Shown: positions 8,464-16,328, counted from the stretch's first letter. The stretch: 40,538 nt of DNA from Streptomyces rhizosphaerihabitans (GCF_025399795.1 NZ_JAODTZ010000065.1:1-40538); one strand, 5' to 3'. Notes: a model not told the origin generated them from the letters alone. Numbers and translations: made by a program.

Positions 8464-8874
8464 TCACCCGTCCAGGAACCCCATAAGGCCGGCCAGCACG
8501 GCCGTCAGCCACACCAGGACGAACGGCAACGCCAGCGGCCACAAGGGGCGCCCCCGCTCGCGCTCCTCGCTGTCGCCGGTGGGGCGCAGGGCGGGGTCGG
8601 TGTGCATGGCGGTGACCTCGGCGGCCAGGGCGTCGTACGGATGGGTCACACCCCGACGGCGCTGGAACCAGGCCCAGCGGGGCGCGGCGACCGTCCAGGC
8701 CCCGCCACCGCGCCAGCGCAGCTTGAGTTCGACGGACTCCCGGCGGACCGAGCGGACGTCGTCCCACGGGATGTGGGTGGTCCCGCGCAGGCCGTTCAGC
8801 CAGAGCCCGGTGCGGTCGGCGGTGACGCGCCAGCACAGCTTCACCGGGATGCGGAACGCGCCGTACAGGCCCAT
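8464..8874 (-). CDS. PH-domain membrane protein (start uncertain, possible frame break)
   Basis: The C-terminal part has a hydrophobic stretch IVIFLMGLYGAFRIPVK, a bacterial PH-like domain (LCWRVTADRTGLWLNGLRG with IPWDDVRSV) and a final membrane helix PLALPFVLVWLTAVLAGLMG. This resembles the bPH_6-type proteins common in Streptomyces, whose function is not known. The start is doubtful. The frame is open to 9129, but the upstream residues look like noise. A different frame starting at ATG 9032 gives a more natural N-terminus (MNTDVRRTPPATAIPDG, then LPWGAEHTHRWTRVLPPG). A one-base indel near 8920 would join the two. The coordinates given use the internal ATG at 8874 as a minimum. Confidence 0.6.
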   Translation of the reverse strand: MGLYGAFRIPVKLCWRVTADRTGLWLNGLRGTTHIPWDDVRSVRRESVELKLRWRGGGAWTVAAPRWAWFQRRRGVTHPYDALAAEVTAMHTDPALRPTGDSEERERGRPLWPLALPFVLVWLTAVLAGLMGFLDG

Positions 8875-9148
8875 GAGGAAGATGACGATCTGACCCGGAG
8901 CCCGACCCGTCGCACCGCTGTCCAGCCCGGCGGCAGTACCCGCGTCCAGCGGTGGGTGTGTTCCGCGCCCCAGGGAAGGCAGCCGTCGGGTATCGCGGTG
9001 GCGGGCGGTGTCCGCCGGACGTCGGTGTTCATCGTTTCCCAGAGACTCGGACCACGGGGGCGGTGGTGCAGCAGGCCCTCGGCTTCGTCTCCGGGCGGGG
9101 GAACGGCGGTCGCGGCCTTCGCGGGGCACGGCCCCGCGAAGGGTTTCG

Positions 9149-9826
9149 TCAGCCCGTGGCCAGCAGGATCGCGAGTACGACGGCGCCGGCGAGCGCGGGG
9201 CCCATCACCTCGTACGCCCAGCGCACCGTGACCTCGCCCTGCGCGCCGTCCGCCGTTGCCCTGGCCTCGGCCAGCTCGCGCAGCTCGTTCATGACCCGGT
9301 CGGCGTCGGGTCGGGTCGGCGCGTCCGTGGCGGCGCCCCGGCCGAGGGCGGACGGACGGCCCAGCGACGACAGACGGCCCTCACCTCCGCCACCGGCCCT
9401 GCCCGGCACCGGCGGCCTGGCCGCCTTCTTGCGTGCGCGCAGCGACACGGGCACCGCCCAGAGCTGGTACTTCGTGCCGGAGGTGTCGACCACCTCGTTC
9501 GAGTAGTGCGAGCGCAGCGAGGCGACCTTGCCCCAGGGGAGCACGATCACGCGGAGAGGGTTGCGGATGCGCAGCCGGTCCTCGTTCGCGTAGACCGCGG
9601 GGCGCAGCGTGAAGGCGGCCACCACGGGGACGACGAGGATCAGCCCGGCGAGCGCCAGCCAGGGGGTGCGGCCGTGTCCGGAGATCAGCGCATCGACGCC
9701 GAGCCAGCCCACGATGAACAGGAGGAGGACGCCGCCCGCGATACCGGCGGGCGACCGGTAGATCCGGTCCCTGGCCTCGGGTCGCGAGGCGTCCGGAAGG
9801 GGTGACTGGTGGTCGGGGGTGGTCAT
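9149..9826 (-). CDS. PH-domain membrane protein
   Basis: Membrane protein of 225 residues. A polar N-terminus is followed by a helix (AGIAGGVLLLFIVGWLGVDA), a second helix (PWLALAGLILVVPVVAAF) and a PH-like segment with RLRIRNPLRVIVLPWGKVAS and a W-x-VPVSL strand. A Gly/Arg-rich linker and a final helix (MGPALAGAVVLAILLATG) complete it. This is the same general type as the preceding minus-strand gene, so the two may be distant paralogues in tandem. Actinobacterial PH-domain proteins of this kind have no settled function. ATG 9826 is the natural start, since upstream in-frame sequence is low-complexity. MerR lies upstream on the same strand, 52 bp away. Confidence 0.75.
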   Translation of the reverse strand: MTTPDHQSPLPDASRPEARDRIYRSPAGIAGGVLLLFIVGWLGVDALISGHGRTPWLALAGLILVVPVVAAFTLRPAVYANEDRLRIRNPLRVIVLPWGKVASLRSHYSNEVVDTSGTKYQLWAVPVSLRARKKAARPPVPGRAGGGGEGRLSSLGRPSALGRGAATDAPTRPDADRVMNELRELAEARATADGAQGEVTVRWAYEVMGPALAGAVVLAILLATG

Positions 9827-9878
9827 GGTCCCGATTGTGCACGACATGTGCCACGCGCTTGAGCTCGGTGGGGTCTCA

Positions 9879-10319
9879 CTACGGTCGCGAAAGCCCTCGC
9901 CCGGCCCGCTTCCCCGGCACCGCGACCGCGCCGGACACGGCGGCCCCCAGAATCCGGCGGAAGGTCGGGCATTCCAGGTGGCTCGGCGCGGGGCAGGCGG
10001 CGGCGTGCCGCAGGGAGTCCCGCAGTACACCGAGTTCGCGGATCGTCCGGTCCAGCTCGTCGGCCTTGTCGGCGAGGACCTGACGGTCGATCCGCGGGCG
10101 CCCGTCCGGCGCGAACATCCGGGCGATCTCGTCCAGCGAGAAGCCGGCGGAGCGCCCGAGGGCGATCAGTGCCAGCCGTTCCAGCACGCCGGGGTCGAAC
10201 TGCCGGCGCAGCCCGCGTCGGCCGGTCGGGGCGATCAGCCCCTTCTCCTCGTAAAACCGCAGGGTCGAGGCGGGCACTTTGGCGCGCCGCGCCACTTCGG
10301 CGATATCCAGGTCCGGCAT
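9879..10319 (-). CDS. MerR family transcriptional regulator
   Basis: Regulator of 146 residues. The N-terminal winged helix has the MerR signature LDIAEVARRAKVPASTLRFY followed by EEKGLIAP. A dimerisation coiled coil follows (LADKADELDRTIRELGVLRDSL). A C-terminal Cys-rich element, CPAPSHLECPTFRRIL, has two cysteines and a histidine that could sense metal or redox state, but the ligand is not determinable. It is divergent from a SAM methyltransferase gene, and the 73-bp gap carries a dyad of MerR type. The regulator therefore probably controls that gene and perhaps itself. The residues after ILGAA look like a variable tail. Confidence 0.87.
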   Translation of the reverse strand: MPDLDIAEVARRAKVPASTLRFYEEKGLIAPTGRRGLRRQFDPGVLERLALIALGRSAGFSLDEIARMFAPDGRPRIDRQVLADKADELDRTIRELGVLRDSLRHAAACPAPSHLECPTFRRILGAAVSGAVAVPGKRAGRGLSRP

Positions 10320-10323
10320 CCTC

Positions 10324-10351
10324 TTGACCTCAAGTCGGCTTGAAGTAGGAC
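10324..10351 (+). promoter_or_regulatory. MerR-type dyad in the divergent promoter
   Basis: TTGACC (10324-10329) and TAGGAC (10346-10351) flank a dyad. TCAAG-TCGG-CTTGA is perfect and extends outward with one mismatched pair to 10327-10346. MerR proteins typically bind such dyads between -35 and -10 elements. The spacer here is 16 nt, unlike the usual 19-20, so the exact -10 may lie a few bases downstream. Confidence 0.55.
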
Positions 10352-10392
10352 GGTGTCATCTTCGCATCATGAGGGCAAGCGAAGGAGGCGTC

Positions 10393-11298
10393 ATGGGACC
10401 CATCCGCAGGGCGGACGACAGGGACGACAGGGACGGAAGGGCGGACGGCAAGGTGGAAGACGAGCAGGCCAGACGCTGGAACGGCCCCGCCGGGAACGCC
10501 TGGGTCGAGGCCCAGGACGTCGTGGACGCGTTGTTCGCGCCGCTGGAGGAGCTGCTAGTCGAGGCGGTTCCGGCCGGGCAGGGGGGCCGGGTGCTCGATG
10601 TCGGCTGCGGCACGGGCGGCACGACGGTGGCCCTCGCGCGGCGGCTCGGCGCCGAGGGCGAGTGTGTCGGCGTCGACATCTCCGAACCGATGGTGGAGGC
10701 CGCCCGAGCCCGTGCGGCGCGGGAGGGCGCGCGGGCCTCCTTCGTCCGGGCCGATGCCCAGGACCACGTTTTCGGACCCGCGGCCTTCGACGCGGTCGTC
10801 TCGCGTTTCGGTGTCATGTTCTTCGAGGACCCGGTACAGGCCTTCACCAACCTGCGTCGGGCCGCGAAGGAGAACGCCGGACTGCGGTTCATCGTCTGGC
10901 GCGACATCGCGGAGAACCCGTTCATGACGACGGCCGAACGCGCCGCGGCACCGCTCCTGCCGGACCTCCCGGAGCGCCGGCCGGACGCACCGGGTCAGTT
11001 CGCGCTGGCGGACGCGGACAGGGTGCGCCGTCTGCTGGAGGAGAGCGGGTGGGCCGGGATCGGCATCCGGCCCGTCGACGCGACCTGCGTCCTGCCCGAG
11101 GCGAGGCTGATCCCGTACTTCAGCCGGTTCGGCCCGGTCGGCCTCGCCCTGCCCGGGACGGACGAACGGACCCGGGCGCGGGTCGTCGACACGGTCCGTG
11201 CCGCGTTCGACCCGTTCGTACACGGCGCAGAGGTCCGCTTCACAGCGGCCTGCTGGCAGATCGACGCCCACGCATCCGGCCCCATCCCCGCCGGGTAG
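10393..11298 (+). CDS. Class I SAM-dependent methyltransferase
   Basis: Protein of 301 residues with a Rossmann-type methyltransferase domain. Motif I is VLDVGCGTGGT (67-77) and the acidic end of strand 2 is VGVDISEPM. Later come RADAQDHVFG and the post-motif FDAVVSRFGVMFFEDP. This is the UbiE/type-11 family; the substrate (small molecule or polyketide-like) cannot be inferred. The ATG at 10393 has an excellent GAAGGAGG ribosome site; ATG 10369 is less likely. The N-terminal 25 residues are unusually Asp/Arg-rich (RADDRDDRDGRADGK). It is divergent from MerR and probably under its control. Confidence 0.85.
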   Translation: MGPIRRADDRDDRDGRADGKVEDEQARRWNGPAGNAWVEAQDVVDALFAPLEELLVEAVPAGQGGRVLDVGCGTGGTTVALARRLGAEGECVGVDISEPMVEAARARAAREGARASFVRADAQDHVFGPAAFDAVVSRFGVMFFEDPVQAFTNLRRAAKENAGLRFIVWRDIAENPFMTTAERAAAPLLPDLPERRPDAPGQFALADADRVRRLLEESGWAGIGIRPVDATCVLPEARLIPYFSRFGPVGLALPGTDERTRARVVDTVRAAFDPFVHGAEVRFTAACWQIDAHASGPIPAG

Positions 11299-11400
11299 AA
11301 CCCCTACTCCCCGTTACTCCCCGTTCCCCCACGTGAGCGCATTCGCCCCGCCGTCCAGGAACCTTCCCCGGCGGGCAAGAAAACCCTCGGTCGTACCCGG

Positions 11401-11425
11401 GGCTGTACAGCCGCTACGCGCGTAG
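11401..11425. promoter_or_regulatory. Nucleoside-regulon operator, site 2 (deoC), with adjacent second palindrome
   Basis: A perfect CTACGCGCGTAG lies at 11414-11425, one base after another perfect 12-bp palindrome, GGCTGTACAGCC (11401-11412). The core TGTACA (11404-11409) could serve as a -35. TATGCT (11427-11432) fits as a -10, 17 nt downstream of TGTACA and 6 nt before the GTG start, implying a leaderless deoC mRNA. The operator fills most of the promoter spacer, consistent with repression by occlusion. Confidence 0.72.
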
Positions 11426-11438
11426 ATATGCTCGTCTG

Positions 11439-12440
11439 GTGACCATGCCCACCTCTGCACCCTCCCCCAAGCTCTCGACTCCGCTCGAGCAGGGTGGTGC
11501 CCCCACCCACGCACTCGGCGACGTGACCGCGTCCGACAGCACGCTGCGCCGCTTCCTCCACGGGCTGCCCGGCGTCGACCCGGTCGGCCTGGAGGCGCGA
11601 GCCGCCTCGCTCGGCACCCGTTCCATCAAGACCACCGCGAAGGCGTACGCCATCGACCTCGCCATCTCGATGGTCGACCTGACGACGCTGGAAGGCGCGG
11701 ACACCCCGGGCAAGGTCCGGGCGCTCGGCGCCAAGGCGGTGCTCCCGGACCCGACCGACCGCACGGCGCCCACCACGGCGGCGGTCTGCGTCTATCCCGA
11801 CATGGTGGCCGTCGCGAAGGAGGCCGTCGCCGGTTCCGGCGTGAAGGTCGCCTCCGTCGCGACCGCGTTCCCGGCGGGCCGCGCCGCGCTCCCCGTGAAG
11901 CTGGCCGACGTGCGCGACGCGGTCGCCGCGGGCGCCGACGAGATCGACATGGTCATCGACCGCGGGGCGTTCCTCGCGGGCAGATACTTGAAGGTGTACG
12001 ACGAGATCGTCGCCGTGAAGGAGGCCTCGGGCGCCGCCCGCCTGAAGGTCATCTTCGAGACCGGCGAGCTGTCGACGTACGACAACATCCGGCGGGCGAG
12101 CTGGCTCGGCATGCTGGCCGGGGCCGACTTCATCAAGACCTCCACCGGCAAGGTGGCCGTGAACGCGACGCCCGCGAACACACTGCTGATGCTGGAGGCC
12201 GTCCGCGACTTCCGCGCCCAGACCGGCGTGCAGGTCGGCGTGAAGCCGGCCGGCGGCATCCGCACCACCAAGGACGCCATCAAGTTCCTGGTCGTGGTGA
12301 ACGAGACGGCGGGCGAGGACTGGCTGGACAACCACTGGTTCCGCTTCGGCGCGTCCTCGCTCCTGAACGACCTGCTGATGCAGCGTCAGAAGCTGGCCAC
12401 CGGCCGCTACTCCGGCCCCGACTACGTGACGGTGGACTGA
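11439..12440 (+). CDS. deoC: Deoxyribose-phosphate aldolase
   Basis: Class I aldolase of 333 residues that cleaves 2-deoxyribose-5-phosphate to glyceraldehyde-3-phosphate and acetaldehyde. The Schiff-base lysine is in FIKTSTGK (Lys233) and the assisting lysine in GVKPAGGI (Lys269). LKVIFETGEL and EIDMVIDRG are further DeoC family motifs. It is longer than the E. coli enzyme (259 residues) because of an N-terminal extension that is common in actinobacteria. The start is GTG 11439, with ATG 11445 possible; there is no Shine-Dalgarno sequence and leaderless initiation is likely. It is followed 6 bp later by an aldehyde dehydrogenase that can oxidise the acetaldehyde product, forming an operon. 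A nucleoside-regulon operator lies in its promoter. Confidence 0.95.
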   Translation: MTMPTSAPSPKLSTPLEQGGAPTHALGDVTASDSTLRRFLHGLPGVDPVGLEARAASLGTRSIKTTAKAYAIDLAISMVDLTTLEGADTPGKVRALGAKAVLPDPTDRTAPTTAAVCVYPDMVAVAKEAVAGSGVKVASVATAFPAGRAALPVKLADVRDAVAAGADEIDMVIDRGAFLAGRYLKVYDEIVAVKEASGAARLKVIFETGELSTYDNIRRASWLGMLAGADFIKTSTGKVAVNATPANTLLMLEAVRDFRAQTGVQVGVKPAGGIRTTKDAIKFLVVVNETAGEDWLDNHWFRFGASSLLNDLLMQRQKLATGRYSGPDYVTVD

Positions 12441-12446
12441 TCCATC

Positions 12447-13904
12447 ATGGCTTCCGCATTCGAATACGCACCGGCGCCCGAGTCCCGCTCCGTCGTCGAC
12501 ATCGCCCCCTCCTACGGCCTGTTCATCGACGGTGAGTTCGTCGAGGCCGCCGAGGGCAAGGTCTTCAAGACCGTCTCCCCCTCCACCGAAGAGGTCCTCT
12601 CCGAGATCGCCCAGGCGGGCGAGGCGGACGTCGACCGCGCGGTGAAGGCCGCCCGCAAGGCCTTCGTGAAGTGGTCCGCGCTGCCGGGCTCCGAGCGCGC
12701 CAAGTACCTGTTCCGCATCGCGCGGATCATCCAGGAGCGCAGCCGCGAGCTGGCCGTCCTGGAGACTCTGGACAACGGCAAGCCGATCAAGGAGACCCGC
12801 GACGCGGACCTCCCCCTGGTCGCCGCGCACTTCTTCTACTACGCGGGCTGGGCCGACAAGCTGGACCACGCGGGCTTCGGCGCGAACCCGCGCCCGCTGG
12901 GCGTCGCCGGCCAGGTCATCCCGTGGAACTTCCCGCTGCTGATGCTGGCCTGGAAGATCGCCCCGGCCCTCGCGACCGGCAACACGGTCGTCCTGAAGCC
13001 CGCCGAGACCACGCCCCTGTCGGCGCTGTTCTTCGCGGACATCTGCCGCCAGGCGGGCCTGCCCAGGGGCGTCGTCAACATCCTTCCCGGGTACGGCGAC
13101 GCGGGCGCGGCCCTCGTCGCGCACCCGGACGTGGACAAGGTGGCCTTCACCGGCTCCACCGCCGTCGGCAAGGCGATCGCCCGCCAGATCGCGGGCTCGC
13201 ACAAGAAGGTCACGCTCGAACTGGGCGGCAAGGGCGCGAACATCGTCTTCGACGACGCCCCGATCGACCAGGCCGTCGAGGGCATCGTCAGCGGCATCTT
13301 CTTCAACCAGGGCCAGGTCTGCTGCGCGGGTTCCCGTCTGCTGGTCCAGGAGTCGATCCACGACGAGCTGCTCGACTCGCTCAAGCGCCGTCTGTCGACC
13401 CTGCGCCTCGGCGACCCGCTCGACAAGAACACGGACATCGGCGCGATCAACTCCGCCGAGCAGCTCTCCCGCATCACCACGCTCGTCGACCAGGGCGAGG
13501 CGGAGGGCGCCGAGCGCTGGTCCCCGGCCTGCGAACTCCCGTCGTCCGGCTACTGGTTCGCCCCGACGCTCTTCACGAACGTCACGCAGGCGCACACCAT
13601 CGCCCGCGACGAGATCTTCGGCCCGGTGCTGTCCGTCCTCACGTTCCGCACCCCGGACGAGGCGGTCGCCAAGGCCAACAACTCCCCGTACGGCCTCTCC
13701 GCGGGCATCTGGACCGAGAAGGGCTCCCGCATCCTCGCCGTCGCGAGCAAGCTCCGCGCGGGCGTCATCTGGTCCAACACGTTCAACAAGTTCGACCCGA
13801 CCTCGCCGTTCGGCGGATACAAGGAGTCGGGCTTCGGCCGCGAGGGCGGTCGTCACGGCCTGGAGGCGTACCTCGCCCCGTCGAGCCCGGAGGGCGAGCG
13901 TTAA
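12447..13904 (+). CDS. Aldehyde dehydrogenase, catalytic subunit of the deoC operon
   Basis: NAD(P)-dependent aldehyde dehydrogenase of 485 residues with all catalytic parts. The oxyanion Asn is in PWNFPLLM (Asn161), the general base Glu in LELGGKGANIVF (Glu258) and the nucleophile in FNQGQVCCAGSR (Cys292). FTGSTAVGK is the cofactor-binding loop. It starts 6 bp after the deoC stop, and its own stop TAA directly precedes the next ATG, so the three genes are translationally linked. Because DeoC releases acetaldehyde, oxidation to acetate is the likely job; this is inference from context. The C-terminus GGYKESGFGREGGRHGLEAY is typical. The likely partner is the shorter dehydrogenase-like protein encoded next. 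Confidence 0.92.
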   Translation: MASAFEYAPAPESRSVVDIAPSYGLFIDGEFVEAAEGKVFKTVSPSTEEVLSEIAQAGEADVDRAVKAARKAFVKWSALPGSERAKYLFRIARIIQERSRELAVLETLDNGKPIKETRDADLPLVAAHFFYYAGWADKLDHAGFGANPRPLGVAGQVIPWNFPLLMLAWKIAPALATGNTVVLKPAETTPLSALFFADICRQAGLPRGVVNILPGYGDAGAALVAHPDVDKVAFTGSTAVGKAIARQIAGSHKKVTLELGGKGANIVFDDAPIDQAVEGIVSGIFFNQGQVCCAGSRLLVQESIHDELLDSLKRRLSTLRLGDPLDKNTDIGAINSAEQLSRITTLVDQGEAEGAERWSPACELPSSGYWFAPTLFTNVTQAHTIARDEIFGPVLSVLTFRTPDEAVAKANNSPYGLSAGIWTEKGSRILAVASKLRAGVIWSNTFNKFDPTSPFGGYKESGFGREGGRHGLEAYLAPSSPEGER

Positions 13905-14810
13905 ATGAGTGCAGCCGAGAAGTCCGAGCAGCAGCGTCTGAGCGTCTTCAAGACCTACAAGCTGTACGTGGGCGGCAAGTTCCCGCGTTCCGAGAGCGGC
14001 CGGGTGTACGAGGTGACCGACTCCAAGGGCAAGTGGCTGGCGAACGCTCCGCAGTCGAGCCGCAAGGACGCCCGTGACGCGGTCGTCGCCGCGCGCAAGG
14101 CGTTCGGCGGCTGGTCCGGCGCGACGGCGTACAACCGCGGGCAGATCCTGTACCGCGTCGCCGAGATGCTGGAGGGCCGCAAGGAGCAGTTCGTCCGCGA
14201 AGTGGCCGACGCGGAGGGCCTGTCGAAGGCGAAGGCGGCTGCCGTCGTCGACGCGGCGATCGACCGCTGGGTCTGGTACGCGGGCTGGACCGACAAGATC
14301 GCCCAGGTCGTGGGCGGCGGGAACCCGGTCGCGGGCCCGTTCTTCAACCTGTCCTCCCCGGAGCCGACCGGTGTCGTCACCGTGCTCGCCCCTCAGGAGT
14401 CGTCGTTCCTCGGCCTGGTGTCGGTGATCGCCCCGGTGATCGCCACCGGCAACACGGTGATCGTGATCGCCAGCGAGAAGTCCCCGCTCCCGGCGCTGTC
14501 GCTGGGCGAGGTGCTGGCCACCTCCGACGTGCCGGGCGGGGTCGTCAACATCCTGTCCGGACGGACTTCGGAGATCGCGGCCCCGCTGGCCGCGCACCAG
14601 GACGTCAACGCGATCGACCTCGCCGGCGCGGACGACGTACTGGCCAAGGAGCTGGAGATCGCGGCCGCGGACAACCTGAAGCGCGTTCTTCGTCCACAGC
14701 CTGTGGATTACGCGCGGACTCCCGGCACCGAGCGCCTCACGGCCTTCCTGGAGACCAAGACGGTCTGGCACCCGACGGGCTCCCTGGGCGCCTCGGGCTC
14801 GTCCTACTGA
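13905..14810 (+). CDS. Aldehyde dehydrogenase-like protein lacking the catalytic cysteine
   Basis: Protein of 301 residues homologous to the N-terminal two thirds of aldehyde dehydrogenases (YKLYVGGKFPRSESGR, then VVAARKAFGGWS, and TGVVTVLAPQESSFLGLVS). The usual PWNFP motif reads APQES and there is no cysteine at all, so it cannot perform the thiohemiacetal chemistry. The conserved ELGG Glu region is also absent. It is probably a structural partner of the full-length enzyme encoded upstream, similar in idea to the inactive second domain of ALDH16 proteins; that comparison is my inference. The ATG immediately follows the upstream TAA. Its last 61 bp, stop codon included, are duplicated in tandem just downstream. 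Confidence 0.82.
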   Translation: MSAAEKSEQQRLSVFKTYKLYVGGKFPRSESGRVYEVTDSKGKWLANAPQSSRKDARDAVVAARKAFGGWSGATAYNRGQILYRVAEMLEGRKEQFVREVADAEGLSKAKAAAVVDAAIDRWVWYAGWTDKIAQVVGGGNPVAGPFFNLSSPEPTGVVTVLAPQESSFLGLVSVIAPVIATGNTVIVIASEKSPLPALSLGEVLATSDVPGGVVNILSGRTSEIAAPLAAHQDVNAIDLAGADDVLAKELEIAAADNLKRVLRPQPVDYARTPGTERLTAFLETKTVWHPTGSLGASGSSY

Positions 14811-14871
14811 GGAGACCAAGACGGTCTGGCACCCGACGGGCTCCCTGGGCGCCTCGGGCTCGTCCTACTGA
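14750..14871. repeat. Perfect 61-bp tandem duplication spanning a stop codon
   Basis: 14750-14810 and 14811-14871 are identical and directly adjacent. Each copy begins GGAGACCAAGACGG and ends GTCCTACTGA. Copy 1 encodes the end of the dehydrogenase-like protein with its stop; copy 2 is untranslated because 61 is not a multiple of 3 and the stop is already passed. This looks like a recent slippage or unequal-crossover event, or an assembly error. Confidence 0.95.
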
Positions 14872-14899
14872 GCCGTCTCCGCCCGCCACGCGCCGCGTC

Positions 14900-14925
14900 G
14901 ACGCGCTGAGATGACGCGCTGAGAT
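14900..14925. repeat. 13-bp tandem duplication
   Basis: GACGCGCTGAGAT occurs twice in tandem, 28 bp after the end of the 61-bp duplication, in the untranslated gap before the bidirectional terminator. Confidence 0.85.
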
Positions 14926-14963
14926 GTCGGGGCCCCGATCCGTGTCCCCGGGGCCCCGCGCAC

Positions 14964-15009
14964 GAGGGAGCCGCGCTTCCCCTCCGTCCAGGGGGAGCGC
15001 GGCTCTCTC
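14964..15009. terminator. Strong bidirectional terminator between the aldehyde dehydrogenase operon and the secreted protein gene
   Basis: A stem of about 20 bp with arms GAGCCGCGCTTCCCCT and AGGGGGAGCGCGGCTC (one G-T pair), extended by GAGG/TCTC on the outside, around a CCGTCC loop. It lies between convergent genes and can serve both strands. Confidence 0.85.
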
Positions 15010-15043
15010 ATGCCCAGGGCCGCCGACGGCCCGTGCGGGAGCT

Positions 15044-15451
15044 TCAGTGCAGGAGTCCGGTCATCTGCCCCAGCACCGGAATGTCGCCGACCGACTGCGC
15101 CTGCGCCACCGGCCCGGTGAGCGCCTGTGAGGACAGCGGTTTGAAGTCGGCGACCTGGGTGCCCACGCCGTTGTCGAGCGGGTCCACGCCGGTGCCGGCC
15201 AGCGGGTTGGGCTTGAGTCCCTCGACAGGGCCCGTGACATACCCCACGGTGCCGGTCAGGGCCTGGAGGCCCGCCTGCGGGTCGACGTCGCCGAGCGAGG
15301 CGGGCCGGGTGCGCAGGGCGTCCACGACGGGGGCCATGCCCGCGAAGGCCGGGGAGGCCGCGGCCGCACCGGCAGCGGCCACGCCGACCGCCACGGCGAT
15401 CCGCGCGGCCGTGCGGGCCAGGGTGTTCTGCGGGGCTGCGTGTCGCGCCAT
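15044..15451 (-). CDS. Small secreted protein of unknown function
   Basis: Protein of 135 residues with a Sec signal peptide. After a basic N-terminus (MARHAAPQNTLARTAARIAV) come an Ala/Val-rich hydrophobic core and a signal-peptidase site near ASPAFA (residue 37). The mature part of about 98 residues has no cysteine and is Gly/Pro/Leu-rich with repeated GL and PL steps (PVEGLKPNPLAGTGVDPL, and PVLGQMTGLLH at the end). I do not recognise a family. Its style resembles the other small secreted protein at 21812-22165 (Ala-rich signal, Pro/Gly/Leu mature part), and both may be surface-associated. ATG 15451 has an AGAGGA ribosome site. It is convergent with the deoC operon and divergent from the kinase. 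Confidence 0.75.
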   Translation of the reverse strand: MARHAAPQNTLARTAARIAVAVGVAAAGAAAASPAFAGMAPVVDALRTRPASLGDVDPQAGLQALTGTVGYVTGPVEGLKPNPLAGTGVDPLDNGVGTQVADFKPLSSQALTGPVAQAQSVGDIPVLGQMTGLLH

Positions 15452-15671
15452 CAGGTTTTCCTCTTTGACTAGCGGAGAGCGGAGAGCAAGTGAAGCGACA
15501 CGCAGAGTAGTTGACCGGGATCGCCTCCGGGGCGGTACTGGCGATGGATTCGCCCCTGCGGGTCAACAGGCATATCAGCGCCAGTCGGCCCGAGCTCCGG
15601 AGCCGGGGATAATGGCCGGGAGCCGCGCCGACGCGCGGCGCCGCCGGACCTGTCACAGAAGGTACAGACCA

Positions 15672-16310
15672 TTGGGTTCCCCTCCCCCGATACCCGCCCG
15701 CGTGGTGCTGCTCTGCGGCCCGTCCGGCTCCGGGAAGTCCCTTCTCGCCGCCGACTCCAAGCTCCCCGTGCTGCGCCTCGACGACTTCTACAAGGAGGGC
15801 ACGGACCCGACGCTGCCCCAGGTCGAGGGCAGCGAGGACATCGACTGGGACCACCCGCTGTCCTGGGACGCGGACACCGCCGTCGCCGCGATCGGGGAAC
15901 TGTGCCGTACGGGACGTACGACCATCCCCGTCTACGACATCTCGATGAGCGCCCGCACCGGGACCGAGGCCCTGAGCATCGAGCGGGCACCGCTGTTCAT
16001 CGCGGAGGGGATCTTCGCCGCCGAGATCGTCGAGCGGTGCCGTGAACTCGGCGTGCTCGCCGACGCGCTGTGCCTGTCCCGGGGCGCGGTCACCACGTTC
16101 CGGCGACGCTTCGTGCGGGATCTGAAGGAGGGCCGCAAATCGGTGCCCTTCCTGCTGCGGCGTGGCTGGCGGCTGATGCGCGCCGAGCGCTCCATCGTGG
16201 CCCGCCAGGCGGCCCTGGGAGCCCACCCCTGCGACAGGGACGAGGCACTCGGCCGGCTGACGGCCGCCGCGGCCGGACGACGGGCGTCCACCCGCGCGAC
16301 AGCCGCGTAG
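15672..16310 (+). CDS. Uridine kinase-like P-loop kinase
   Basis: Kinase of about 212 residues. The Walker A motif GPSGSGKS lies at 16-23, followed by LRLDDFYKEG, the uridine kinase/phosphoribulokinase DDFY signature. IDWDHPLSWD and IPVYDISMSAR form the substrate pocket, and FIAEGIFAAEIV is the Walker B-like strand. It probably phosphorylates uridine and cytidine (pyrimidine salvage). I used the TTG at 15672 because there is no ATG or GTG before the P-loop and GAAGG lies about 9 nt upstream. It has no regulon palindrome in front, so its control may differ from the catabolic genes. A 14-bp tandem repeat spans its stop codon. Confidence 0.82.
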   Translation: MGSPPPIPARVVLLCGPSGSGKSLLAADSKLPVLRLDDFYKEGTDPTLPQVEGSEDIDWDHPLSWDADTAVAAIGELCRTGRTTIPVYDISMSARTGTEALSIERAPLFIAEGIFAAEIVERCRELGVLADALCLSRGAVTTFRRRFVRDLKEGRKSVPFLLRRGWRLMRAERSIVARQAALGAHPCDRDEALGRLTAAAAGRRASTRATAA

Positions 16311-16328
16311 CGAAAGCCGCGTAGCGAA
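16301..16328. repeat. 14-bp tandem duplication over the uridine kinase stop codon
   Basis: AGCCGCGTAGCGAA is present twice in tandem, with the stop TAG at 16308-16310 lying in the first copy. The pattern mirrors the 61-bp duplication over the stop codon of the dehydrogenase-like gene. Confidence 0.85.

Noticed and set aside
11304..14819. Very long minus-strand open frame across deoC and the dehydrogenases
   Set aside because: It is opposite three clear genes and has composition typical of the antisense of GC-rich coding DNA.
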